From: CBDCGJ01 sp965238305 | Lineage (GTDB): Bacteria; Pseudomonadota; Alphaproteobacteria; GCA-2731375 | Reading direction: 5' to 3' | Length of the DNA stretch: 64,000 nucleotides | NCBI GenBank assembly: GCA_965238305.1 | Contig: CBDEHK010000001.1 | Span: 682,001-746,000, forward strand | In this document: one piece after another, positions 16,749 through 26,029 of the stretch | Layout: the number at the start of each line of letters is the position of its first letter | Numbering within the stretch: the first letter of the stretch is position 1 | Translations under genes and position numbers: made by a program | Notes under the pieces: model-generated | Seen by the model: only the letters and a program-made list of their open reading frames with translations | Database searches by the model: none | Told to the model about the DNA's origin: nothing

Positions 16749-17440
16749 GCCGCATCGTGAAAAATAATGCCCAAGGTGTGGCGTTCACCGCTACGCAATT
16801 CGCTGACCCCATGGCGCATTTTTAGCCGGTAGTAACCCCGCGCGCCTTTCGCCGGGCGCTCACTGACCGCAAATAAAACCGCGTCGCCTTGGTTCAGTCC
16901 GACGACATGCGCCCGCGATTGGCTGCGCGGCTTCTGCTCCGTTAAGACAAATTCGCCGCCTTCGAAATCTTGCCCGGGCCGGTCCAGTTGCACCGCCAAT
17001 TGGATGGGAAAGCTTAACTCGCCATAAATATCCTGGTGCAGGCGATTGTAATCGCCGGGCCGGTAGCGCAACAATAAGGGCGTCGGGCGGGTCTGACCGG
17101 CTTGTCGGCACTGGTCGATGAAACCGCCGTGACGGGATGGAAATAGCGTTTCAAGGGCCAGATTTTTCGACCATTCATTGGCGATTGGGGCCAAGCGTGG
17201 GTAGATATCCTGCCGCAATTTGGCGATTAAATCCGGCAACGGATAGGCGAAATATTTATATTCGCCCTCGCCAAAACCATAACGATGCATGTGGATGTGT
17301 GCGCGATAGAGCCCGCCGTCTTCGAACCCGGCGGAAATCGATTTACAGTCCGCGGGTGCCAACAGATCTGTCAAAACGGCAAATCCGCGAGCATCCAAAC
17401 GAGCTCCTATGTCAGACCAATCGTAGTTATTGAAAGCCAT
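16745..17440 (-). CDS. 2OG-Fe(II) oxygenase family protein
   Basis: 231 residues. The iron-binding facial triad is visible as H-x-D in RLHQDIYG (near residue 137) and the distal His in KMRHGVSEL, followed by GERHTLGIIFHDA, whose Arg would bind the 2-oxoglutarate carboxylate. It resembles prolyl-4-hydroxylase-like and PKHD-type oxygenases, which hydroxylate protein side chains. Substrate unknown. It is convergent with the secreted metalloprotease and runs the same way as the methyltransferase at 17538. Confidence 0.85.
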   Translation of the reverse strand: MAFNNYDWSDIGARLDARGFAVLTDLLAPADCKSISAGFEDGGLYRAHIHMHRYGFGEGEYKYFAYPLPDLIAKLRQDIYPRLAPIANEWSKNLALETLFPSRHGGFIDQCRQAGQTRPTPLLLRYRPGDYNRLHQDIYGELSFPIQLAVQLDRPGQDFEGGEFVLTEQKPRSQSRAHVVGLNQGDAVLFAVSERPAKGARGYYRLKMRHGVSELRSGERHTLGIIFHDAA

Positions 17441-17537
17441 TAACGCGCCTCCGCATACAGAATAAGATGGCGCAGTTTGGCGCAGTTTAAGGCTTGTTTG
17501 CTATCTGATTGTTGCGGGATTATTTCCGCATCTTAGA

Positions 17538-18095
17538 TTATTTTCGGACCTTGAGAGTGATGTTGATTTCGCTGACGACGTTGTTGTACATCCGTGCCGC
17601 CTCCATCAATTGCGGCATTTTGATTTCACCGCGCACCAGCTGGCCGCGCCATGGCTCGTCCGGGACATAATTGACCGCTTCAATCTCGAAATCCACATCG
17701 ATGAATTCCGCCAGTGGCGAATTGGCCAATTTCTTTTTGCGCCATTCCTTGTTCTTTTTACGTGAAAACATCTGCAGGCCCTCGGCGGTGATAGGGCGCA
17801 CATGGGTGGGGTCGTTCAGATAGTGGTCGTGTCGGGGATGTGGGACAATCACTGTCACTTTCGCGTTATTTTTGCAGATCCGATAAAGTTCCTTGATGAT
17901 GTCGAGATAAAGGACCGGGCTTTGGCCCAAATGCTCCAGCACATGGCGCAGCATGACTTCTTGGGCCGCGTCATCCGGCCAAGGCCACGGCAATATCTCT
18001 AGATCGACGATTTGGTCGGTTGCGGAACTTTCAAATTTGTCCGCGTTTACCCAGCCGTCCATGCGGTCGCCGCCGCAGCCTAAATTAAGTTTCAT
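17538..18095 (-). CDS. Class I SAM-dependent methyltransferase (COG4627-like)
   Basis: 185 residues. KLNLGCGGDRMDGWVNADK at the start is the SAM-binding motif I region, and EVMLRHVLEHLGQSP is the motif IV-like segment common to small predicted methyltransferases, often found with surface-glycan genes. PHPRHDHYLNDPTHVRPI is a conserved substrate-side loop. Substrate unknown. It is upstream of the 2OG oxygenase on the same strand with a 97-base gap, so cotranscription is uncertain. Confidence 0.8.
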   Translation of the reverse strand: MKLNLGCGGDRMDGWVNADKFESSATDQIVDLEILPWPWPDDAAQEVMLRHVLEHLGQSPVLYLDIIKELYRICKNNAKVTVIVPHPRHDHYLNDPTHVRPITAEGLQMFSRKKNKEWRKKKLANSPLAEFIDVDFEIEAVNYVPDEPWRGQLVRGEIKMPQLMEAARMYNNVVSEINITLKVRK

Positions 18096-18487
18096 GATTC
18101 CCCGCCCAATTCAGCTTCGTCCCTACGACCGCATCAATAGCGAACTCGAAAGCAATAGCCAAGGGCCTTGCGGAAACTAGCGATATTACTAGCGCATACC
18201 GCGATTGAAATGTTTTGTTAACGAATTGCCCATAAACTCAAGGCTGATAATTGGCGGGATAAATTTTACATATTCCGCCTACAAAAACTTGTTCGGACAA
18301 AAATAAATATTATTTAGTAGTGCTGAAATTCCGAAATTATGTAGCGCAATCCATGGCCTTGTTTGTTTGGTGTCGCCAATTTCGAATAAAGCAATTTTAA
18401 GGGATTAGCCTTTTGGGGGATTTTTGCACAATACGGTTTTCGTCGCGGAATACAGCTTGTTCAAAGCGCCTCTGAGCTGAATTTTCT
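18096..18487. other. 392-base divergent intergenic region before the sensor kinase pair
   Basis: A+T-rich DNA between a minus-strand methyltransferase and the plus-strand kinase genes, so it should hold promoters for both. Around 18301-18318 there is a near-palindromic A/T stretch (AAATAAATATTATTTAG). No open frame with gene character and no RNA gene was recognised. Confidence 0.5.
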
Positions 18488-21124
18488 ATGATTTTACCTC
18501 TATATCAAGACGTCCCGGTGGCGCTTTGCCATTTCGATCTCGAGCACCGCTTCGCCGACGTCAATAATTGTTTTGCCGCGCTAAGTGGTTTGCCGATTGC
18601 CGATCACATCGGCCGCCCCATCGAAGAGGTGCTGCCGACGCTGACATTGCAGGTGCAGTCCCGGTTGCGGCAGGTCGTTGCAAGTGGGTGCGCCCTGGCA
18701 AGCGATATCGTGCAGGAGGACCGGCCCAGCGCGGATAACGCGCGAAGAGTATTCGAAATTAGCTACCAGCCGGTTGTCGACGGCAATAGTAAAATCACTG
18801 GCGTTTCTTGTGTCTTCACGGACAAATCCGGTGCGGAGAGTATCCGACAGCAACCGCGCGATATCGATCAAATCCCGGAATTCGCAAAGTCTTCTGGCGA
18901 CTGGTTTTGGGAAATGGACGCGGAGCTACGGTATCAGTGGTTTTCCGCCGAAATGGAGGCCATTACGGGTGTTGCGCCAGAATTGCTTTATGGCAGGACC
19001 CGGCAGGAACTTGGCGCCCCGGACATGCCGGACGAATTGTTGGCAGAACATTTCGCTGCCCTGGAAGCGCATGAGGCGTTTTATAATTTCATCTATCGGG
19101 CTGCGGGACCCAACGGTTTGCGGTGGGTACGGGTAAGCGGGGTCCCGTTTTTCGATAAAGACGGCGAATTCCAAGGCTACTGGGGGTTCGGCTCGGACAT
19201 AACCGAGCAGGTCACCGCTCATGACGCCGCCCAATCAACCCACGAAGAACTGTTCCAGGCAATTGAAAGTCTGAACGAAACCTTCGTGTTATGCGATCGC
19301 GACGACCGAATTGTCCTTTGCAACGACAGATTCCGCAAAATGAATGCTGAAATTGTCGAATACACACGACCCGGAACACCTTATGTCGATTTTCTGAATG
19401 CCGGGGTACAGGCAGGCTTGATGCCGCAGGCCGACAATAATCCCGAAGAGTGGGTGGCCCAGCGCATGCGTCAGCATCTCAATCCAAATGGATTGATCGA
19501 GGTCGAGCGGCAAGACGGATATCAGGTCTTGATCAAAGAGGAAAAAACCAAACATGGCGGGATCGTTCAGACCACTATTGATGTAACCGAACGCAAACGA
19601 TTGGAAGAAGCACTGCGTGAGCGAGACGCCATAATGCGGCAGGTCGGCGATGCCGTTCCAGTCTTGATGGTCTATTTGGATCGCTCTTTCCGATATCGTT
19701 ATGCCAATCAAACCGCGGCGATTTGGTATAATCGCGAGATAGACGACATAATCGGGCTTTCGATTGACGACGTATTCGAAGAAAAACAAATATTGCAGGG
19801 GCATCAACGGCTGGCCTCGGTCTTACAAGGGGCAAATATTCACTTTGAAGACAAGCGGACCTATCCAGACGGCGTCCACCGGATCACCGAAACCTCATTT
19901 TTGCCTCATTATGGCGAAACTGGTGAAGTCGAGGGAATTTTTGCTCTAACCCGCGATGTCAGTGATCACCGCAGAGCAGAGCGGGCTTTGCGAGACGTGA
20001 ATGCGCGGTTCAAAGACTTCGCCGATGCGGCATCGGACTGGTTCTGGGAAATAGATGCCGAGCTTAAGGTTACCTATCTGTCGGATACCGTCAAAACAGT
20101 CAATGGCGGCATCGACCCGAAGGAATTTTATGGCAAAATCCACATGATGGAGATTGCCGATGAAGCAGAATCCCAAGCGGCGTTAGATTGCTACCTTGCC
20201 GATGTTGCGGCGCACCGACCGTTCAAAGAGTTCGAATTTGTCTACACAATGCCAGATGGGGACAAACGGCATGGGTCGATCTCCGGCCGGCCGATCTTCG
20301 GTGACGATGGCGAATACCTCGGTTATCGAGGGGTTGGCCGCGACATCACGAGGCGCAAGCGCATTGAATTGGACTTACACGCTGCGATCGCCAAGGCGGA
20401 GCAGTTGAGCCGTGAAAAATCCAAGTTGCTGTCAATCGTCGCCCATGACCTGCGTAGCCCGTTCAACAGCTTGTTGGGTTTTACGGAACTGTTCTCCACG
20501 AACCTTGAGCAATGGCCGCTGGAACGCGTTGCCAGCTACGCCAAGCAAATTCACGAAACCGGTGAAAATGTTTATGCGCTGATCGAGAATTTGCTGGAAT
20601 TCGCAAACGCCCAAATGAATAATATTGAACCGGAATTTGCCGCCACCGATATTTCGAAAGTTGCCCAGGAGGTGGTGCGAAGCCAGCAGCCGACGGCAAA
20701 AAACAAAACCATCCAATTGGCGTCAGATGTTACCGCGGCGACGGTCCTGGCAGACCGTCAGATGATTGCCACTGTACTTAGAAATTTAGTCGGCAATGCG
20801 ATCAAGTTTACGCCAGCCGGCGGCTCGGTGGCGATTTTGAACACGGTGACAGACGAGGGCGTAGAAATCACCGTTCGCGACAATGGCATCGGCATCACGT
20901 CCGAAAAAGTAGACACCCTCTTCCGCCTTGACGTCAAAAATTCAACCCCCGGCACCAATGGCGAAAAAGGTTCGGGTCTGGGAATTATCGTCTGTCAGGA
21001 ATTTGTCGCCAAACATGGCGCCGACTTGAAAGTAAAAAGCAAAGTTGGCGGCGGCAGCAGCTTTAGTTTTGTTTTACCGTTTGCCGAGAGCAGGCGCGAT
21101 GTTGCGGGAGTTGCCGCGAAATGA
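18488..21124 (+). CDS. Cytoplasmic multi-PAS sensor histidine kinase
   Basis: 878 residues with no membrane segment or signal peptide. About five PAS modules fill residues 1-630. DWFWEMDAELRYQWFS and DWFWEIDAELKVTYLS mark two closely similar PAS units, and GYWGFGSDITEQ and GYRGVGRDITRRK are PAC-type ends. HisKA holds the phospho-accepting His653 in SIVAHDLRSPFNS, followed by a HATPase with NLVGNAIKFTPAGG and GSGLGIIVCQEF. No receiver domain. The last four bases overlap the next kinase start (ATGA), so the two are coupled. No response regulator is adjacent. PAS ligands (heme, flavin or small molecules) cannot be told here. Confidence 0.92.
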   Translation: MILPLYQDVPVALCHFDLEHRFADVNNCFAALSGLPIADHIGRPIEEVLPTLTLQVQSRLRQVVASGCALASDIVQEDRPSADNARRVFEISYQPVVDGNSKITGVSCVFTDKSGAESIRQQPRDIDQIPEFAKSSGDWFWEMDAELRYQWFSAEMEAITGVAPELLYGRTRQELGAPDMPDELLAEHFAALEAHEAFYNFIYRAAGPNGLRWVRVSGVPFFDKDGEFQGYWGFGSDITEQVTAHDAAQSTHEELFQAIESLNETFVLCDRDDRIVLCNDRFRKMNAEIVEYTRPGTPYVDFLNAGVQAGLMPQADNNPEEWVAQRMRQHLNPNGLIEVERQDGYQVLIKEEKTKHGGIVQTTIDVTERKRLEEALRERDAIMRQVGDAVPVLMVYLDRSFRYRYANQTAAIWYNREIDDIIGLSIDDVFEEKQILQGHQRLASVLQGANIHFEDKRTYPDGVHRITETSFLPHYGETGEVEGIFALTRDVSDHRRAERALRDVNARFKDFADAASDWFWEIDAELKVTYLSDTVKTVNGGIDPKEFYGKIHMMEIADEAESQAALDCYLADVAAHRPFKEFEFVYTMPDGDKRHGSISGRPIFGDDGEYLGYRGVGRDITRRKRIELDLHAAIAKAEQLSREKSKLLSIVAHDLRSPFNSLLGFTELFSTNLEQWPLERVASYAKQIHETGENVYALIENLLEFANAQMNNIEPEFAATDISKVAQEVVRSQQPTAKNKTIQLASDVTAATVLADRQMIATVLRNLVGNAIKFTPAGGSVAILNTVTDEGVEITVRDNGIGITSEKVDTLFRLDVKNSTPGTNGEKGSGLGIIVCQEFVAKHGADLKVKSKVGGGSSFSFVLPFAESRRDVAGVAAK

Positions 21125-23184
21125 ACGCCCTGATTAAGCGCCTTGCTGATCTGTTTCATCATCGTTATGTCAGCGCGCTTTCGCCGTTTTTTGTCCTGTT
21201 TGTCGTCAGTATTGTGGTTACCTATTTAGTGATGTCGATTTCGGCAAGGTCATTGGACGAAAACGAACTATCACGGTCGAAACATCTGGCGCAGGCGGCG
21301 TTGGAGGGGGAAAATCAAAAACTGGTCCGATTAGCGTTGGACTATAGCTGGTGGAATGAATTTTACGACAATATTATTGTCGATCTCAATCTCGATTTTG
21401 CCGACGCCAATATCGGCAGCTATTTTACCGATAATTATGATATCAAAGCCGCCTTTGTCCTGACCAAGGACGATCAGCTCGCGGTCGGTTTTGTTGATGG
21501 CGAGATTGTCGAGGATGATGCATTTTTGCGCCGTCTGGGCGTTGGCTTGGCGGAACTTACGGCCCGCACCCGGCGGACCCCGACTGAGAGCCCGAAACCA
21601 GCGCACGGCTTATTGGCCCGCGGCGACGATATCCTGTTGGTGGCGGTAAGCGTCGTCACCCCCGAGGCGGAAAGCTCACCGGCGCGCATGCGGACCGTCG
21701 CAAATGGTGTGAACAGGCCGGTGCTGATTGTTATGCGGGCGCTTGACAAGGCCCTGGTCAACGAAATCGGCGCGACTTTTCTACTCCCCAGCTTAGCATT
21801 ACACCACGGTCAAGACGGTCGCCTTGAAGGCGGTATTTTGTTGTCGTCAGTGGATGGCGCAATGTTGGGACGATTGATTTGGGCCCCGAGCAACAGCGGT
21901 TCAGCCCTTGGCAGCAGACTGATGCCACTAGTGGTTCTGATGCTTGCTTTCATGACTTTACTGGGCGTCATGTTTGTGCTTTCCACGCGCCGGGAAATTG
22001 CTGAAAAAGAGCAGTTGCATCAGGAAGTGTCGGATAGCCGAGACCGCCTGCGGGTAAGCGAGGAGCGATTATTATTGGCGTTCCAAGGCGCCAACGATGG
22101 CATGTGGGACTGGAACTTCAAAACCGGCGTGTTTTTTGCTGGTGCCGGCATGACGACGATTGCTGGATTGGAAAATTGTTACGGAACCCTATCTCCGTCT
22201 GATGTCTACGAGCTTGTTCATCCGGACGATCGGCCAATTTATCGAAAGGCCGTCATCGATCATCTCAAAAACAGAACCAGCCATCTTCGGGTGGAATATC
22301 GGATGAATTTGAGAGACGATAAATCTATTTGGGTTCTCAATCGGGGTTTGGCGATTCGCGATGAGACCGGCTGGGCCTACAGGATGTCCGGCTCGATTAC
22401 GGACATTACCGAACAGAAGCAAAATGAGCTTGCCCTTATCCAAGCCCGCCAACGGGCCGACCAAGCAAACTTGGCAAAGTCGGCCTTTCTGGCCCATATG
22501 AGCCACGAATTCCGCACTCCCCTGAATGCAATTATCGGCTTTTCCGAAATCATGGCGGAAGAAATATTCGGCCCCCATGGCGCGCCCAAATATCGGGAAT
22601 ATTCGCACGATATTTTGCACTCCAGCCGCCATCTGTTGGATGTGATCGGCGATATTCTGGATCTGTCGAAAATTGAAGCTGACGAACTTGAGCTTGACCT
22701 TCAAGTAACTGATATCCGCGGCCCGATTGGATCCAGCGCCAGATTGTTGAATGAAGTGGCAGTTGAAAAAGGATTGCATTTATCTTGTCGCATGCCGGAA
22801 GAGGCCATGATGGTGGACTGCGATATGCGGGCAATTCGCCAGGTCGTGCTGAATATATTGTCGAATGCGATGAAGTTTACTGGTCGGGGCGGCAATGTTG
22901 ACGTCAAAGTTGAGCCAACCAGCGATAATTGTCTAATTTTGTCGATTACCGATACGGGGTGCGGCATCTCACCGCATGATATCGACCGGGTACTGGAACC
23001 ATTTGGCCAGGGCCGTACCGGGCAAAACATTTCGCACGAAGGAACCGGCCTGGGCTTGGCGATCTCGAAACGGTTGGTCGAGATGCATGGCGGTCGTCTG
23101 AAAATCCAAAGCGAAGTCGGTGTCGGAACCGAAATTATCATCACCCTGCCACTAATTGACGGGCCGGTCCGCCTGGCCTCGTAA
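21121..23184 (+). CDS. Membrane sensor histidine kinase with CHASE4-type periplasmic domain and PAS
   Basis: 687 residues. Two membrane segments (about 20-40 and 270-292) bracket a periplasmic domain with DYSWWNEFYDNI, the signature region of CHASE4. A coiled linker and a PAS domain (about 315-435, GANDGMWDWNFKTGVFF to MSGSITDITEQ) follow. HisKA has His462 in HMSHEFRTPLNAIIGFSE, and the HATPase has NILSNAMKFTGRGG and GTGLGLAISKRL. Translation is coupled to the preceding cytoplasmic kinase. One TGACGTCA (22899-22906) lies in it. Its response regulator is not in this neighbourhood; the OmpR-type protein at 54222 is far away. Confidence 0.92.
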   Translation: MNALIKRLADLFHHRYVSALSPFFVLFVVSIVVTYLVMSISARSLDENELSRSKHLAQAALEGENQKLVRLALDYSWWNEFYDNIIVDLNLDFADANIGSYFTDNYDIKAAFVLTKDDQLAVGFVDGEIVEDDAFLRRLGVGLAELTARTRRTPTESPKPAHGLLARGDDILLVAVSVVTPEAESSPARMRTVANGVNRPVLIVMRALDKALVNEIGATFLLPSLALHHGQDGRLEGGILLSSVDGAMLGRLIWAPSNSGSALGSRLMPLVVLMLAFMTLLGVMFVLSTRREIAEKEQLHQEVSDSRDRLRVSEERLLLAFQGANDGMWDWNFKTGVFFAGAGMTTIAGLENCYGTLSPSDVYELVHPDDRPIYRKAVIDHLKNRTSHLRVEYRMNLRDDKSIWVLNRGLAIRDETGWAYRMSGSITDITEQKQNELALIQARQRADQANLAKSAFLAHMSHEFRTPLNAIIGFSEIMAEEIFGPHGAPKYREYSHDILHSSRHLLDVIGDILDLSKIEADELELDLQVTDIRGPIGSSARLLNEVAVEKGLHLSCRMPEEAMMVDCDMRAIRQVVLNILSNAMKFTGRGGNVDVKVEPTSDNCLILSITDTGCGISPHDIDRVLEPFGQGRTGQNISHEGTGLGLAISKRLVEMHGGRLKIQSEVGVGTEIIITLPLIDGPVRLAS

Positions 23185-23283
23185 AATAGCTGCCATAAGG
23201 GCCGTGTTTTCTCTACACCTTGTGGTACACCTGCCGTATAATCACTAGATATGTAGGACTCTTGGCAGCGTACGGTGGGCGGC

Positions 23284-23982
23284 ATGCGTGAAATTGTATT
23301 GGATACGGAGACCACGGGGCTGGACCCGCGGGATGGCCATCGGATCGTCGAAATCGGCGCCATCGAGCTGATCAATCATCTGCCGACGGGGAAAACCCTG
23401 CAATTATATATCAATCCCAATCGCTCGATGCCGTCGGAGGCTTTCGAAGTACATGGAATTTCGGCAGAATTTTTGGCCGACAAGCCAGCCTTCGCCGATG
23501 TCGCGGGCGAATTCGTCGCATTTATCCAAGACGCCAAGCTGGTCATCCATAATGCCAGTTTTGACCTCAAATTCTTGAATGCGGAACTGGCGGCGCTCAA
23601 TCGCGAGCCGATCGCAATGACCCGGACAATCGACACTGTGGCCATGGCCAGGAAAAAATTCCCAGGCGCGCCGGCGAGTTTGGATGCGCTCTGTCGCCGC
23701 TTTGGCATTGATTTGTCGAAACGCGATAATCATGGCGCTTTATTGGACAGTGAATTACTGGCCGAAGTCTATCTGGAATTGGTTGGTGGCCGCCAGCAAG
23801 GGTTCGGTCTGGATTCCGCGGCGCAGAATAACCACCCGGGCGGGGATCTGACGTCCCTTCAAGGTGAACTCAAGTCGGCTCGGGAAACGCGCCCGCCACG
23901 ACCCCATCAGGCCAGCGCCAGCGAACGCGACTCGCATGCCGCCTTTGTCGCCGAGCTTGCGGCGCCGATCTGGCAAATCTGA
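23284..23982 (+). CDS. dnaQ: DNA polymerase III epsilon subunit (3'-5' proofreading exonuclease)
   Basis: DEDDh exonuclease. Exo I is IVLDTETTGLDP at residues 4-15, Exo II is HNASFDLKFLNAEL near 90, and Exo III is the RDNHGALLDSELLAEVYLEL region with His and Asp near 155. The C-terminal 60 residues lack conservation apart from the typical tail that would bind the alpha subunit. I choose ATG 23284 (MREIVLDTET) over an in-frame GTG at 23275, since the exonuclease core starts at once. Divergence against secB (minus strand) is conserved in Alphaproteobacteria, though the genes here are convergent by orientation. Confidence 0.95.
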   Translation: MREIVLDTETTGLDPRDGHRIVEIGAIELINHLPTGKTLQLYINPNRSMPSEAFEVHGISAEFLADKPAFADVAGEFVAFIQDAKLVIHNASFDLKFLNAELAALNREPIAMTRTIDTVAMARKKFPGAPASLDALCRRFGIDLSKRDNHGALLDSELLAEVYLELVGGRQQGFGLDSAAQNNHPGGDLTSLQGELKSARETRPPRPHQASASERDSHAAFVAELAAPIWQI

Positions 23983-24013
23983 CGTACAAATAAAGCTTGC
24001 CTGGCAGGATATC

Positions 24014-24535
24014 TTACCCTGCGGCGCCGTTTCCCCCGTTGCCCCCATTTCCCTCTTCGGCCGCGAGATGGTTTCGCGAACTCTGGAAAAGTTGTGCAAA
24101 ATCAATCGGTTCCAGCATCAGGGGCGGGAATCCGCCGTCTCGGGTGACGTCGGCGACAATGCGGCGCAGGAAGGGAAAGATAAAGCGCGGGCATTCGATC
24201 AAACAAACCGGCTCCAGGGCTTCCGGCGGGAAGTTCATCAGGGTAAAAATACCCGCATACTGCAATTCGCAAATAAAAACTTTTTCATCGTCGCGCAGGG
24301 CTTCGGCGGTGACGCGAAGTTCAACTTCATACTGATGTTCGCCGATTTGTTGGGCGCCAACGTCGACCGACACATTAATCGTCGGTGTTTCCGCACCGCT
24401 TGCCAGGGAATTTGGCGCCTCTGGATTTTCAAAGGACAAGTCCTTCAAATATTGCGCTTCGATGTTTAGGGTTGGGTTTTCGCCAGCGGCGGCATCGCCG
24501 GCCGCGGCACCAGCATCGTTATCGGTATCAGACAT
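24014..24535 (-). CDS. secB: Protein-export chaperone SecB
   Basis: 173 residues. A tetrameric cytosolic chaperone that keeps preproteins unfolded and passes them to SecA. Conserved segments include QYLKDLSFENPEAP near 29-42, the central beta-sheet (INVSVDVGAQQ, YEVELRVTAEA), and ECPRFIFPFLRRIVADVTRDGGFPPLMLEPIDF towards the end (split here for readability). Both ends are low-complexity: Ala/Gly-rich N-terminus and a Gly/Asn-rich C-terminus. It faces dnaQ tail-to-tail with a 31-base gap. Confidence 0.96.
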   Translation of the reverse strand: MSDTDNDAGAAAGDAAAGENPTLNIEAQYLKDLSFENPEAPNSLASGAETPTINVSVDVGAQQIGEHQYEVELRVTAEALRDDEKVFICELQYAGIFTLMNFPPEALEPVCLIECPRFIFPFLRRIVADVTRDGGFPPLMLEPIDFAQLFQSSRNHLAAEEGNGGNGGNGAAG

Positions 24536-24607
24536 CCTGGAGACTCCGTGAGAATTTCGGACCGATGGCTATCATGGCTGCCAGACGGGAACAAGCCAAA
24601 GACCGGT

Positions 24608-25105
24608 TTAGGGCAGCTTTTTTGGGTCGAGATTGGCCGGATCGACAGTTTCCCCGGTCACATCCTCGAAATCGCCATCGATAACGCCACTTTCCGATCC
24701 ACGGGCATTCGTTCTACCAGGGCCGCCGCGGTGAAAAGCGAACTGTCCGCTCGCCAAGATTTTTTGGATCAAGGTTGTTGCGATATAGCGCCTGACTGGC
24801 GTGATTAACAACAACGCACCGACGGCGTCGGTCACAAACCCGGGCGTCAACAACAGGCAGGCCGCAATCAACAAACCCACCCCTTCCAGCAATTCCAGAA
24901 CCGGCGGACGACCTTCGGCGACTTGTTGTTGGGCGCGCGCCAAAGTCGCGAAACCTTGATAGCGCAGCAATATTGTCCCGGCGACTGCCGTTGCAATGAC
25001 CGTCGCAATGGTCCAGCCCAAGCCGATCCGCTCGCCAACTTCAATGAATACGGCGATCTCCATGATCGGAATGCCGATAAATATCGCTAAAATGATGAAT
25101 CCCAC
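24608..25105 (-). CDS. fxsA: FxsA family membrane protein
   Basis: 165 residues. Membrane segments at about 2-22, 28-48 and 75-95, with EIAVFIEVGERIGLGWTIA and LLLTPGFVTDAVGALLLIPVRR-like order (here GALLLITPVRRYIA), typical of FxsA. The E. coli protein lessens F-plasmid exclusion of phage T7; the native role is unknown. The C-terminal 45 residues are polar and variable. Part of the conserved alphaproteobacterial neighbourhood dnaQ-secB-fxsA-tim44-mltA. Confidence 0.9.
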   Translation of the reverse strand: MGFIILAIFIGIPIMEIAVFIEVGERIGLGWTIATVIATAVAGTILLRYQGFATLARAQQQVAEGRPPVLELLEGVGLLIAACLLLTPGFVTDAVGALLLITPVRRYIATTLIQKILASGQFAFHRGGPGRTNARGSESGVIDGDFEDVTGETVDPANLDPKKLP

Positions 25106-25325
25106 GGTTGCACCTCGTCCGAATAAGTCCTATGTGATATTTAGGTATTGCGAACCCGGATTTCTGGACTTATTTACCTGGCGGCCTTAAAATGGGCCAA
25201 TAATGTTGATAGATGTTATAGTGGCTTTTCGCGGGGTTCGGAAAATCAATCCGAATCTTGTCGGAAAAGACGCGTTATGACCTCTCATATCATATACTCG
25301 TGGCAATGATAGCGGAAAGACGAAT

Positions 25326-26018
25326 ATGGGCGAAGGCGGTTATCTAGACCTTATCCTATTGGCAATGGTTGCGGGCTTTGTTGTTCTGCGGCTGCGTAGC
25401 GTATTGGGCCGGCGGACCGGTCAGGAACGTGACCACAACAATCAGTATGAGGCGGGCGAAACGGCAAAATCTGACGACGACAATATCATCCAAATGCCAG
25501 GCCGGAACGATGGCGAGGCGGACCAAGCCGACGCTGACGAAGCGGCGTTATGGTCCGACGATAGTCCGATCGGTGCTGGCTTAACGCAGATAAAAATCGC
25601 CGACCACTCGTTTGAGCCGGGAAAATTCGTCGAAGGCGCGCGCATGGCCTATGAAATGATCGTCAGCGCTTTTGCCAAAGGGGACCGTAAGGCCCTGGGC
25701 AACTTGCTGAACGAAGAGGTGCTGGAGAATTTCGAAACTGCCATCGATGAGCGTGAAAACCGCAATGAGACGCTTGAGACCAGTATCGTCGATATTAAAT
25801 CCGCCGATATCATCGAAGCCTCGTTGAACAATAATATTGCCGATGTGACGGTCAAAATTGTTGCCGAGACTATCAGTGCGGCAAAAGATGCGGATGGCGA
25901 ACTGCTGGATCCGAATGCCGTGCATTCTTATGAAGTGACGGATATCTGGACCTTTTCCCGTGACACCAAATCGCGCAGCCCAAACTGGCTACTGATCGAA
26001 ACCCGCAGCCAGAATTAA
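25326..26018 (+). CDS. Tim44/TimA family protein
   Basis: 230 residues. One N-terminal membrane helix (LDLILLAMVAGFVVLRLRSVLGRRTG, about 6-24 hydrophobic), an acidic disordered linker, then the Tim44-like domain (about 90-228) with FVEGARMAYEMIVSAFAKGDRKAL and the end TDIWTFSRDTKSRSPNWLLIET. Relatives of mitochondrial Tim44 in Alphaproteobacteria sit at the inner membrane; their function is not settled. Divergent from fxsA and 11 bases ahead of mltA, so a tim44-mltA operon is likely. Confidence 0.92.
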   Translation: MGEGGYLDLILLAMVAGFVVLRLRSVLGRRTGQERDHNNQYEAGETAKSDDDNIIQMPGRNDGEADQADADEAALWSDDSPIGAGLTQIKIADHSFEPGKFVEGARMAYEMIVSAFAKGDRKALGNLLNEEVLENFETAIDERENRNETLETSIVDIKSADIIEASLNNNIADVTVKIVAETISAAKDADGELLDPNAVHSYEVTDIWTFSRDTKSRSPNWLLIETRSQN

Positions 26019-26029
26019 ACCAAGCAGAA

